A stretch of DNA of 61,038 nucleotides, taken from contig JAFRWY010000067.1 in NCBI GenBank assembly GCA_017437905.1, positions 1 through 61,038 on the forward strand, read 5' to 3'. The notes under the pieces are model-generated. The model had not been told where the DNA came from. It worked only from the letters and a program-made list of their open reading frames with translations, and did not search any database. Both the position numbers and the translations under genes were made by a program. Source of the stretch: Eubacterium sp. Its GTDB lineage: Bacteria > Bacillota > Clostridia > Lachnospirales > Lachnospiraceae. Position 1 is the first letter of the stretch. Each line of letters begins with the position of its first letter. Below, piece by piece: positions 1 through 7,748 of this stretch.

Positions 1-45
1 CGGTTCGCGGCGCCTTTTTTGGAAACATGGAAGGAGGATATGCGG

Positions 46-866
46 ATGATGCGGATGAAGAGAAAGGCACTGGGCCTGCTTACTGCGGGATTGCTGTGCG
101 GATCTTTGCTGACGGCAGCACCGGCGGAGTGATGCAGACCGGCCGGCAGGTGATCGGCGGCGAACCCTATTTCTTTAAGGATAACGGAATACTGGATGAA
201 ACGGCTTATGATTTTTCATCGGTGAAGGCGGGCGATGTGATCCGGTTCGGTGTATATGAGCAGGATAATGATACGGCGAACGGCCCGGAACGGATCGCGT
301 GGAAGGTGCTGGAGCAGGATGGCACCGGCGTTTTACTGATCAGTGAGTCCCTGCTGGATTGTAAGAAGTTCCATGAGCAGGAGGAGGCGGTCACCTGGGA
401 GACATGCGACCTTCGGGCGTGGCTGAATAAGGATTTCCTGAGTACCGCATTTAACTCCGGAGAACAGAAGCTGATCCTTACCACAAAGGTGGTTACGCCG
501 GATAATGAATATTATGAAACGGATTGCGGAAAGGATACGCAGGACAAGGTTTACCTCCTCAGCTATCAGGAGGCGGAAAAACTCTTCCCACAGCAGGAAT
601 TCAGTGCCACATCGCCGATCCCCTATACCTATGAGGGCAATAAGGACGGAGCTGCCAAAGCGACCGAGTATGCGCTTCAGCAGGGTGTTCAGGGCGCCAG
701 CACTTCGGAGTGGTACAGCGGATGCGGAGAATGGTGGCTTCGTACCATGGGTGCGGATCAGACCTATGCAGCATATATTTCGGATTGCGGAAGCCTCTAT
801 GATGGCGGCAACGGAGTCTGCAACAACAATGTGGGCGTTCGTCCGGTGATCCGTGTACGGAAATGA
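46..866 (+). pseudogene. Secreted DUF6273 protein, frameshifted at the signal peptide
   Basis: An AAGGAGG at 31-37 precedes a start at 46 (or 40/49) that opens a clear signal peptide: basic N-terminus, hydrophobic core LGLLTAGLLCGSLL, then TAAPAE. That frame hits TGA at 130-132. The following frame, opening with ATG at 132, carries the whole mature protein to 866. The mature part starts with a cell-wall-binding-repeat-like segment (TGRQVIGGEPYFF) and continues as a DUF6273-type domain (WKVLEQDG, LRAWLN, EWWLRT, VGVRPVIRV). Restoring one base at about 130 (TGATG to TGGATG) would join signal and mature parts. It is therefore a recent one-base loss or a sequence error. The function of DUF6273 is unknown; export and wall association are inferred from the signal and the repeat. 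Confidence 0.75.
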
Positions 867-909
867 TATAAAGGTGAATATCGATAACCGGTGATGGCCG
901 GAGAACAGG

Positions 910-950
910 AAGGCACATTTGCTTCAGGACGCATTTGTGCCTTCTTTTTA
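910..950 (+). terminator. Rho-independent terminator after the DUF6273 gene
   Basis: AAGGCACA (910-917) pairs with TGTGCCTT (936-943) and is followed by TTCTTTTTA. The 951-1106 stretch that follows shows no gene. Confidence 0.7.
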
Positions 951-1106
951 TATGCAGGGAAGGCGCGAGATCTGCCTGGCAGTATATGTACGTCCGTCCT
1001 GTACATATGTGCGTCCATCCGGTTCCGTATGTGAGTCCGCTCCTTAGGTCTGCCGTACCTGGTTATCGTCCCGGTCGGAGATAAAAAAAGAAATAATAAA
1101 AAACAC

Positions 1107-1169
1107 TTGACATATTATCAAAAAGATAATAAGATATAGTCACGCCAAAGATATAATCAAAATGATAAT
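1107..1169 (+). promoter_or_regulatory. Promoter with two 17-bp dyad operators
   Basis: TTGACA (1107-1112), a 17-bp spacer and TAAGAT (1130-1135) form a sigma-A-like promoter. The dyad ATTATCAAAAAGATAAT (1114-1130) fills the spacer. A second dyad, ATAATCAAAATGATAAT (1153-1169), lies just downstream of the probable transcription start. Both fit ATTATCA-N3-TGATAAT with one mismatch. The same module is found at 4351-4379, upstream of an NrtR-like gene, so a shared repressor is likely. Repression by that regulator is inferred. Confidence 0.7.
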
Positions 1170-1230
1170 AAGAAGCGCGAACGTACAAAAGAGGATCCGG
1201 ACAATACCGGCAGAAGAAGGAGGTGGAAAT

Positions 1231-1806
1231 ATGAACAATCTGATGAATGGTATATTTGGCAAGATCGCACCGGGTATGTGCAGGCTGTCCATGAACGGGG
1301 AGATCGCCATCAAAACATCAAACGGTTACAAAACCTATAACAATGCCACGGGACAGCTGGTAAACTGCAGCAACTTCGTATTTCAGATCGGAGAGGAATT
1401 CTTCTTCCTGATTCCCACCACCCGCGTAAAGACCGGCGATATCATTCTGGTGAACGGGAAACCCAGGTGCGTGATGGAGGCAGAGTCCAACCGGATCACG
1501 GCGATCAATTACGAGGATTCCACCGTAGAGCAGATCCTTCCGGAACGGAACATATTCATGGGAAATACGTATTTCTACGGAAAGATCGTATCCATGTTCG
1601 GGGCGGATCCGAAGAAGGGAAATAACAGGATCCTGAAGTACATGATGCTGTCCGAGATGATGAAGGGCGGAAATGCATCGTCAAACGGAGGGATGTCCGG
1701 AATGCTTCCGCTGCTGCTGATGGGAAGAGGCGGCGAAGGGCTCTTTGAGGACATCTTCGACATGGAAGATCCGGAGGAAGATACTGACGGTAAAGTGTCT
1801 GTGTAA
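1231..1806 (+). CDS. Unknown 191-aa protein, first gene of the NrtR-linked island
   Basis: I do not recognise this family. The start at 1231 is chosen because AAGGAGGTGG (1217-1226) precedes it; the frame extends further upstream without a ribosome-binding site. The first 125 residues look like a compact beta-rich domain (MCRLSMNGEIAIKT, VFQIGEEFFFLIPTT, GDIILVNGKPRCVM). The C-terminal third is a Met/Gly-rich segment (MMLSEMMKGG, MSGMLPLLLMGRGG) ending in an acidic tail (FDMEDPEEDTD). There is no signal peptide, and the hydrophobic stretch is short. It lies 15 bp from the vWA gene, so the two are probably co-transcribed and may form a complex. The Met-rich oligomerisation-like tail is an observation only. 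Confidence 0.8.
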   Translation: MNNLMNGIFGKIAPGMCRLSMNGEIAIKTSNGYKTYNNATGQLVNCSNFVFQIGEEFFFLIPTTRVKTGDIILVNGKPRCVMEAESNRITAINYEDSTVEQILPERNIFMGNTYFYGKIVSMFGADPKKGNNRILKYMMLSEMMKGGNASSNGGMSGMLPLLLMGRGGEGLFEDIFDMEDPEEDTDGKVSV

Positions 1807-1821
1807 AGAAAGGAGGCAGCT

Positions 1822-2688
1822 ATGGGAAGCGGAGTATGGAGAGAGGATACATTTCGGAGTTATTCCAGGAGAATGGGAAGAACGGTAGGAACAGACGGAC
1901 GTGTGGCAGGGAACCTCAGCAATCAGGAAATGTTCTCGGCCCGTGCGCTGGATCCGATGCTGGATCCGAAGGATGTGATGAGGGAATGCTGTGACACGAA
2001 AGAGCATCCGGAGACAATTCCGGTGATCCTGGCCCTGGATGTGACCGGTTCCATGGGACAGGCAGCGGTTGAGGTGGCAAAACGTCTGAATGTGATCATA
2101 ACCCGTCTGTATCAGCAGGTGAAGGATGTGGAGTTCATGGTAATGGGGATCGGCGATCTGGCCTATGACAGATGCCCGCTGCAGGTATCCCAGTTTGAAT
2201 CCGATATCCGGATCGCCGAGCAGCTTGACAAGGTGTACTTTGAATTCGGTGGAGGCGGTAACAGTTTCGAATCCTACACCGTGGCGTGGTATTTCGCACT
2301 GAATCATGTGCGGCTGGATGCCTGGAAACGGGGCAGGAAGGGAATCATCATCACCATGGGAGACGAAGGCGTCAATCCGTACCTGCCGGGAGACCGGTTG
2401 GGCGAGGTGCTCGGAATATCCGGTATGAAGGATGTTGAGACAGAAGAACTGTATCCCCTGGTACAGGAGAAATACGATGTATTCCACCTGTTTGTGGATC
2501 ATAGAAGTGTAAGAAGCGAAGGCTATATCCGTACATGGCAGCAACTGATGGAGCCGGAATTCTTCAAGGAAGTAAAACTGGATACCATAGCGGATGAGAT
2601 CGTGCGGATCGTAACTGCAAGAGCCGGAAATGACGCGCTGCTCCGTGGCCGTGTGGAACTCCCCAAAGCGGCGGGTATTGAGTGGTAA
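1822..2688 (+). CDS. von Willebrand factor A-type protein
   Basis: A 288-aa cytoplasmic protein with a vWA-like fold. The strand ending VILALDVTGSMG (about residues 67-79) carries a MIDAS-type metal site in the DxTxS form, and a later strand, GIIITMGDEG, supplies further metal-site candidates. A Gly-rich loop (EFGGGGNSFES) sits in the middle. The start at 1822 follows AAAGGAGG. vWA proteins bind partners through the metal site and are often scaffolds for enzyme complexes; the likely partner here is the 191-aa protein just upstream. The last residues (GRVELPKAAGIEW) are a short extension. There is no signal peptide or membrane segment. Its specific role is unknown. Confidence 0.85.
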   Translation: MGSGVWREDTFRSYSRRMGRTVGTDGRVAGNLSNQEMFSARALDPMLDPKDVMRECCDTKEHPETIPVILALDVTGSMGQAAVEVAKRLNVIITRLYQQVKDVEFMVMGIGDLAYDRCPLQVSQFESDIRIAEQLDKVYFEFGGGGNSFESYTVAWYFALNHVRLDAWKRGRKGIIITMGDEGVNPYLPGDRLGEVLGISGMKDVETEELYPLVQEKYDVFHLFVDHRSVRSEGYIRTWQQLMEPEFFKEVKLDTIADEIVRIVTARAGNDALLRGRVELPKAAGIEW

Positions 2689-2845
2689 AGCATAGCGCTT
2701 CCGGTTCCAACGGAACCGGAGCGCGTTAGCTGGTACGAAGCATAGCATTCCGGGCCGGCCCGGCTCGGCCGGGTTGGGCAGGGAATGCGTTAGCTAATAC
2801 ATAGCGCTTTCGCTGTCATCCTGAGCGAAGCGAAGGATCTCAAGA
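2689..2845 (+). repeat. Tandem intergenic hairpins and a GTCATCCTGAG element
   Basis: Two hairpins with the same border words: AGCATAGC at 2689 and 2739, GTTAGCT at 2725 and 2789. Hairpin 1 pairs GCGCTTCCGGTTCC (2695-2708) with GGAACCGGAGCGC (2712-2724). Hairpin 2 closes with GCATTCC/GGAATGC (2745-2751/2782-2788) around a GGCC-rich core. A TCATCCTGAGCGAAGCGAAG element follows from about 2817 and runs almost to the next ribosome-binding site. No terminator U-run follows them, so they may act as processing or stability elements between the vWA and PurA-like genes. Confidence 0.7.
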
Positions 2846-2861
2846 AAAAGGAGGTGACCGT

Positions 2862-4343
2862 ATGCAGGATATCAAGGTTGTGATCGGAGCAAATTTCGGC
2901 GACGAAGGCAAAGGACTTATGACGGATTATTTTGCGGCTGGTGCGGCAGCGGCCGGACGAAAGACCATCGTAGTCTGCAGCAACGGCGGAGCCCAGCGGG
3001 GACATACGGTCACCACGCCGGAAGGCGTACGGCATGTCTTCCATCATTTCGGATCCGGAACCCTTGCGGGGGCGGATACCTGGCTGCCGTCTTATTTCAT
3101 CGTGAATCCGATGATCTTCATGGATGAGTTCGGGGCACTGGCGGAGGAGGGAGCGTTCCGGCAGGACGGATTGATGAACTGCTTCCCGGGCAGTGATGCG
3201 GCTTCCGGGAAAGGCGGCGGTGCTTCCGGGAAGGGCAGCGGTACAGGAGGGAACAGGCTGTATGGCACCTTTACGGAAAGGAGTACGGGCAGGATATTTA
3301 TGGATCCGGAATGCCCGGTTTCCACACCCTATGATATGATCACGAATCAGATTCTGGAAGAATCCCGGGGGGATGGGCGCCACGGAAGCTGCGGCATCGG
3401 AATCTGGGAGACACTGCTCCGTGACGGAAAGAGGCTGGGGGAACTGGCAGATATGACGGATGCGGCGGTTTACACATATTTGAAAGGAAATTGCAGGGAT
3501 TACATGCAGCGGCGGCTTGCGGCTGCGGGAATCAATGACATTCCGGAGAAATGGAGGGATATTTTAAACGACGAAGGTTTGATTGAAAATTACATCTATG
3601 ACCTCCGGCAGATGAGCAGGCACGCAGAACTGCGGAGGATTGAGGTGCTGAGAGAATATGACAGGATCATTTTCGAAAACGGGCAGGGACTCCTGCTGGA
3701 CCGGTGCAGAAGAGAATACGGGTGCAATACCACACCCAGCAATACCGGATTCCGGAATCCGGCAGAGTTGATCCGGGAGTATATCCATATGGTAGAGAAT
3801 GTATATGACAACCGGAAGAAGCCGTATACTGCAGACACTGCAGGAAATGGACGGTATGTTCCGAAGAACCTTCAGAATGACCGGAAGGACGTATGGAGAG
3901 AGGAACATACAGCGTACAGCCGCAGGCAGGGTGCAGAGGCGTTATGCAGGATCGATGTGGAAGTATGCTACGTCACAAGAACATATCTCACACGCCACGG
4001 AGCGGGACGCTTTGATGAAGAGTGCGATAAGGCTGCGATCAACGAAACCATGCAGGATCTGACAAATGTTCCGAACCCCCATCAGGGAACCATCCGGTAC
4101 GGCATACTGGATGAGACTGCACTCCTGCGGCGGATCCGGGAGGATTATGATAGTGAACGACTTCCGGCTGCATGCAGGAAGCGGATCACCCTGGCGGTGA
4201 CACATGTGAATGAAGCCGTATCTCCGGTGATCCGGCGCGGATACTACATTTCCGATGGGGAGACACGGGCAAGTGTGAAGTCAAAGGGAGGCAGATCGGG
4301 GGATTCATTGCGCAAAGATAATATCTTTCATTTATGCGGGTGA
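2862..4343 (+). CDS. Adenylosuccinate synthetase-like ligase (divergent PurA paralog)
   Basis: A 493-aa PurA-family protein; ordinary PurA is about 425-430 aa. The N-terminus NFGDEGKG keeps the P-loop and the catalytic Asp/Lys, and GHTV keeps the catalytic His. However, PurA's GGNNAGHTV is changed to NGGAQRGHTV. FENGQGLLLD and TRHGAGRF match the nucleotide-binding core. Where PurA has its aspartate-binding TTGRPRR loop, this protein appears to have NPHQGTIRYGILD. A Gly/Ser/Lys-rich insert lies at about residues 113-128. AAGGAGGTGA (2848-2857) gives an ideal start. PurA joins IMP and aspartate using GTP; this paralog probably ligates a different nucleotide/amine pair. Placement beside an NrtR/Nudix gene and a methyltransferase suggests a special nucleotide-linked pathway (inference). 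Confidence 0.8.
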   Translation: MQDIKVVIGANFGDEGKGLMTDYFAAGAAAAGRKTIVVCSNGGAQRGHTVTTPEGVRHVFHHFGSGTLAGADTWLPSYFIVNPMIFMDEFGALAEEGAFRQDGLMNCFPGSDAASGKGGGASGKGSGTGGNRLYGTFTERSTGRIFMDPECPVSTPYDMITNQILEESRGDGRHGSCGIGIWETLLRDGKRLGELADMTDAAVYTYLKGNCRDYMQRRLAAAGINDIPEKWRDILNDEGLIENYIYDLRQMSRHAELRRIEVLREYDRIIFENGQGLLLDRCRREYGCNTTPSNTGFRNPAELIREYIHMVENVYDNRKKPYTADTAGNGRYVPKNLQNDRKDVWREEHTAYSRRQGAEALCRIDVEVCYVTRTYLTRHGAGRFDEECDKAAINETMQDLTNVPNPHQGTIRYGILDETALLRRIREDYDSERLPAACRKRITLAVTHVNEAVSPVIRRGYYISDGETRASVKSKGGRSGDSLRKDNIFHLCG

Positions 4344-4350
4344 AAAATGG

Positions 4351-4379
4351 TTGAAATATTATCAGTATGATTATAAGAT
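4351..4379 (+). promoter_or_regulatory. Promoter-operator matching the one at 1107
   Basis: TTGAAA (4351-4356), a 17-bp spacer and TAAGAT (4374-4379). The dyad ATTATCAGTATGATTAT (4358-4374) starts seven bases after the -35 start, exactly as at 1107-1135. The two modules agree in TTGANATATTATCA and GATNATAAGATA. It starts only 8 bp after the PurA-like stop codon and drives the NrtR-like gene, consistent with autoregulation. Confidence 0.7.
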
Positions 4380-4392
4380 ACATATGTGAAGA

Positions 4393-4430
4393 GCGGCCGT
4401 GACGAGGCTTGTCACGACCGCGCTTTTTTT
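4393..4430 (+). terminator. Terminator or attenuator in the NrtR-like leader
   Basis: GCGGCCGTGAC (4393-4403) pairs with GTCACGACCGC (4411-4421), followed by GC and seven T residues (4424-4430). It lies just downstream of the promoter at 4351-4379 and 128 bp before the NrtR-like start. It can end transcripts from the upstream gene, but it would also terminate transcripts from the internal promoter unless antiterminated. Confidence 0.75.
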
Positions 4431-4557
4431 AAAGAAACCAAGTGGTTTCCGCTATGCGGAAGGGCCCGGATCCGGGGCATCGGACGGTAGGAACTTCGTA
4501 CATGCCCCATGCATTCATGGGGAGCACAGTGGTTATATACAGGGATTGGAGAAGGAT

Positions 4558-5469
4558 ATGAAAGCATATGTTATGTCGGAAGAGGAGAAGGAATACCTGA
4601 AGGGGTATGATGCATCGAAATATGACCGGCCGTCGCTCACGGCGGACATGGCCGTATTTGCCATCCTGAATGCCGGTGAATCGGAGGACTACCGGAAGGA
4701 TCCGGCGCAGAGGCTGGGAGTGCTGCTTGTAAAAAGAGGCGGTTTTCCCTATAAGGATTATTATGCATTGCCCGGCGGTTTTGCCATGAGGGGTGAGACC
4801 ATAGAGGAGACGGCGCTTCGGGAACTGAAGGAGGAGACCTCCGTGGACAGTGCATTTCTGGAACCCTTCGGCATGTTCAGTGCGCCGGATCGTGATCCCA
4901 GAGGCTGGATCGTGTCCCAGGCCTTCCTGGCACTGGTGGATGCAGAGCGCTGTCGTATATCCGCCGGATCGGATGCAAATGAGGCTGCCTGGTTCTTCAT
5001 CGATGTGAAGCAGGAGGAACGGAAGAAGCAGGTGAAGCAGGACACTGCGGAGCTGGTTTCACGTTATACCCTGCGGCTGGAACATGGAGATACCCTGCTT
5101 ACGGCTGTGGTCGATGCAATCCGGTCCTTCCGGAAGCATCATGAACAGACCGCCTATAAGATCGTGAAGAGCGAAGGGATTGCCTTCGATCATGCGGAGA
5201 TCATCCTTCGGGCGTTTCAGGCGCTTCGGGAGAGAACGGAGCAGTCAGGCCGGATCGTATTTGATCTGATGCCGGATACATTTACCCTGTATGCGCTTCA
5301 GGAGACCCATGAGATCATCCTGGGGGAGAAGCTGCTGACACCGAATTTCCGGAGGAAGATCGCGCCTTTTGTGGAAGAAACCGGTATCACGGTGACCGGT
5401 GCGGGCCACCGTCCGGCCATGCTGTTCCGGCGGAAGCTGGATGCATTTTACGGTTCGAAAGAGGCGTGA
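4558..5469 (+). CDS. NrtR-family regulator: Nudix domain plus winged helix
   Basis: 303 aa from the ATG at 4558, preceded by GGAGAAGG; a longer frame reaches back to 4399 through the terminator hairpin and is unlikely. Residues about 20-160 form a Nudix domain with a nearly complete Nudix box (GGFAMRGE, then REL-K-EE); the usual Gly after EE-x is Ser. The C-terminal part (LLTAVVDAIRSF, FDLMPDTFTLYALQE, LTPNFRRKIAPF, GHRPAMLFRR) matches the NrtR winged-helix DNA-binding domain. Family members repress NAD or ADP-ribose-linked genes and respond to ADP-ribose-type ligands. The intact box means it may still hydrolyse a nucleoside diphosphate. It probably binds the two ATTATCA-N3-TGATAAT modules flanking its island. 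Ligand and targets are inferred. Confidence 0.85.
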   Translation: MKAYVMSEEEKEYLKGYDASKYDRPSLTADMAVFAILNAGESEDYRKDPAQRLGVLLVKRGGFPYKDYYALPGGFAMRGETIEETALRELKEETSVDSAFLEPFGMFSAPDRDPRGWIVSQAFLALVDAERCRISAGSDANEAAWFFIDVKQEERKKQVKQDTAELVSRYTLRLEHGDTLLTAVVDAIRSFRKHHEQTAYKIVKSEGIAFDHAEIILRAFQALRERTEQSGRIVFDLMPDTFTLYALQETHEIILGEKLLTPNFRRKIAPFVEETGITVTGAGHRPAMLFRRKLDAFYGSKEA

Positions 5470-5504
5470 TGTGTCCGACTACATGACGAAGGGAGATATG
5501 GAAG

Positions 5505-7577
5505 ATGATGGATCATACGGATCATTCATATAAAACGAAGAAGTGGTATCAGTACCTGTATTTTACGGAGAACCGGGCGGTCAATGTGGAGCGGGTGGAA
5601 GCGGTCGGAAGCATCACGGGCCGGGAGACGCTGGATTATGTGCTCCGGACGCTGGAGGTTCTGGAAAGGAGCGATGGGGCTCCGGAGACGAAGCGGATTG
5701 TCCGGAAGGTACTGCAGTGGTCCGAGGTGGCGAAGGGCGGAACCGCGAGAGACCGGGCCGTCTGGGAAGGGAAAGGATATCCGCTGGATATTCATAATAT
5801 CGCTTCGGCTAAGATCTACCTTGATGAAGTGAAATCTGTCCGACCGGAGGATAAAACGTCGGACCGGGTTCCGGAGGAGGAAGATCAGATAATATATACC
5901 CTGATCAAAACCCATGGTATGATCGGCCAGTGTCTCCGGGGGGAAGTGCCCGTATCCGGAAATGCACCCCTGACGGAGCTTCCGCTGGAAAAGAATATGC
6001 TTCGTGAGATCCTGTACATCCTGAATGAATGCATCATCCGGGGCGTTTCGGAGGATCTCTGGCTCCGCATCCGGGCGGATGTGTACGGACTGATCGACCG
6101 GATCCTGGAGGGAGATACGGAGGAATTCCCGGCTGAATTCCGGGTGCGCCATCTTCTGCCCGGACTTCCGGAGATTCCGGAGAAACTGACGGACTTCTTC
6201 CGGGAGAAACTCTTTCCGCGGTACGAGCTCTGGTATTTCGAGGCGGCGCTTTCGGATTTTGATGCGGATCAGGTGCTGGAGATCCTTTCAGCACTGCTGG
6301 ACAGACTGGGGGATACGAACATCATTTCCTTCAAGCCCCTGGCGGACAGCCTGTACTATGACTATGAAGGGAAGAAGCATATCAATGTCTACAAGAAACG
6401 CATCATAGAGAAGTATCTTCGGGATCACAGTGTGGAAAATGTGGCGCTGGATGTGCGGCATCGGGGAGAAGCCGCGTTGGTGGACTTCTCGTTTTCAAGG
6501 GTCTGTGAGAAGTTGATCGATTTCTGTGTCGAGGCGGAGCAAAGCGGCCTTCTCACCTTCGAGAAGAGCATCACCGTGCTGTATGACATGTTCGGTTTCC
6601 GGCGGGATGAGTTCGACCGGCTGAACAATGAGGATAAGTACCTGGCCACCATGAACAGCACGGAGGAATCCACGAAGAATTCCATTGTGGACTTTGTGAC
6701 CGGAGATATTCTGGTGGATGTGGGCAGCGGCGGCGGTGTGTTGCTGGATCTTCTGGAGGAAAGGTTCCCCGAAAAGCATGTGATCGGAACGGATATTTCG
6801 GAAAATGTGATCGGGGTCCTGAATAAAAAGCGGGCAGCCGAAGGGCATCACTGGACCGTGGAGCGGCACAACTTCGTAGACGGCCCCTTCCTGGTGGAGG
6901 GAGAGAAGGGACGGGTGGATACCATCATTTTCTCGTCCATTATTCATGAGATCTTCTCCTATACCGAAACCCCGGAGGGACGGTTCCGGCCGGAGGTGGT
7001 GGAACAGGCACTTCGAAATGCCTTCGATTCACTGGCACCCGGCGGTCGGATCGTGATCCGTGACGGTGTGCGGACCATATCCGCGGTGGATGCGAAGCGT
7101 ATGGCGGAAGCGGCAGAGAGGGGAGTTCAGTTATCCGGGCCGCCACAGGATCCAACGGCCGGGACAACATGCGTATATCCGGGAGGGCTCCTTACGGTCA
7201 CCTTCCACCAGAGGGCGGGGCTGGATTTCTTTCAGAATTATGTTCATGATTTTGAGGGCCTTACGGATATTGAGGATAAACGGATCACGGTAGATCCGGA
7301 GAAACTTCGCGTCAGTGGCTGCGTGGACTTTATGCGGGAGTTTCTCTATACCTACACCTGGGGGCAGGAATCCTACAGCCATGAGGTGCAGGAGCAGTTC
7401 GGATATTATACCATTGAAGAGTACCGGCAGGTGCTGGAACGCCTCGGGGCCCGGGTGCTTCGGGCGGAGGCATTTCTGGAACCGGGCTATCCGGAGCATC
7501 TTCGTCCGCTGGTAACACTGGAGCCGGATGTGTATCCGGATTCCAACTGTATCCTGGTGGCGGAGAAGCAGGCGTAG
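5505..7577 (+). CDS. Large SAM-dependent methyltransferase, unknown substrate
   Basis: A 690-aa protein. The N-terminal ~380 residues are helical and charged and match no family I recognise. From about residue 400 a class I methyltransferase core is visible: SAM-binding motif DILVDVGSGGG, acidic strand VIGTDIS, a motif-IV-like VDTIIFSSIIHEIF, and GGRIVIRDG. The C-terminal region continues to 690 with FYTYTWGQ-like and LEPGYPEHL segments. The start at 5505 follows GAAGGGAG; the NrtR-like stop is 35 bp upstream, so it is the second gene of the operator-controlled unit. Its substrate could be the product of the PurA-like enzyme, a nucleic acid or a protein; nothing in the sequence decides this. 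A bidirectional terminator closes the unit. Confidence 0.85.
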   Translation: MMDHTDHSYKTKKWYQYLYFTENRAVNVERVEAVGSITGRETLDYVLRTLEVLERSDGAPETKRIVRKVLQWSEVAKGGTARDRAVWEGKGYPLDIHNIASAKIYLDEVKSVRPEDKTSDRVPEEEDQIIYTLIKTHGMIGQCLRGEVPVSGNAPLTELPLEKNMLREILYILNECIIRGVSEDLWLRIRADVYGLIDRILEGDTEEFPAEFRVRHLLPGLPEIPEKLTDFFREKLFPRYELWYFEAALSDFDADQVLEILSALLDRLGDTNIISFKPLADSLYYDYEGKKHINVYKKRIIEKYLRDHSVENVALDVRHRGEAALVDFSFSRVCEKLIDFCVEAEQSGLLTFEKSITVLYDMFGFRRDEFDRLNNEDKYLATMNSTEESTKNSIVDFVTGDILVDVGSGGGVLLDLLEERFPEKHVIGTDISENVIGVLNKKRAAEGHHWTVERHNFVDGPFLVEGEKGRVDTIIFSSIIHEIFSYTETPEGRFRPEVVEQALRNAFDSLAPGGRIVIRDGVRTISAVDAKRMAEAAERGVQLSGPPQDPTAGTTCVYPGGLLTVTFHQRAGLDFFQNYVHDFEGLTDIEDKRITVDPEKLRVSGCVDFMREFLYTYTWGQESYSHEVQEQFGYYTIEEYRQVLERLGARVLRAEAFLEPGYPEHLRPLVTLEPDVYPDSNCILVAEKQA

Positions 7578-7605
7578 GCAGACCGGCCGGAAGGATGGAT
7601 AGAAA

Positions 7606-7656
7606 AAAGGGACAGGTACGGTTCAACATGTCGTTGAATCATACCTGTCCCTTTTA
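7606..7656. terminator. Bidirectional terminator between convergent genes
   Basis: GGGACAGGTA (7609-7618) and GGTTCAAC pair with GTTGAATC and TACCTGTCCC (to 7651), flanked by AAAAAA on the left and TTTT on the right. It serves the methyltransferase on the plus strand and the FNR gene on the minus strand. Confidence 0.85.
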
Positions 7657-7748
7657 TCTCCGTGTGAGAAGCTACCGGCCTCTTAGATGATGGTTATATG
7701 AGACTTTGGCGAACCGGCCCCTGTCGGGCGCCGGTTCGGGCCATACTG

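Noticed and set aside
27-131. N-terminus MEGGYADDADEEK from the ATG at 27
   Set aside because: That start has no ribosome-binding site; its sequence is the out-of-frame reading of a convincing signal peptide whose AAGGAGG lies at 31-37.
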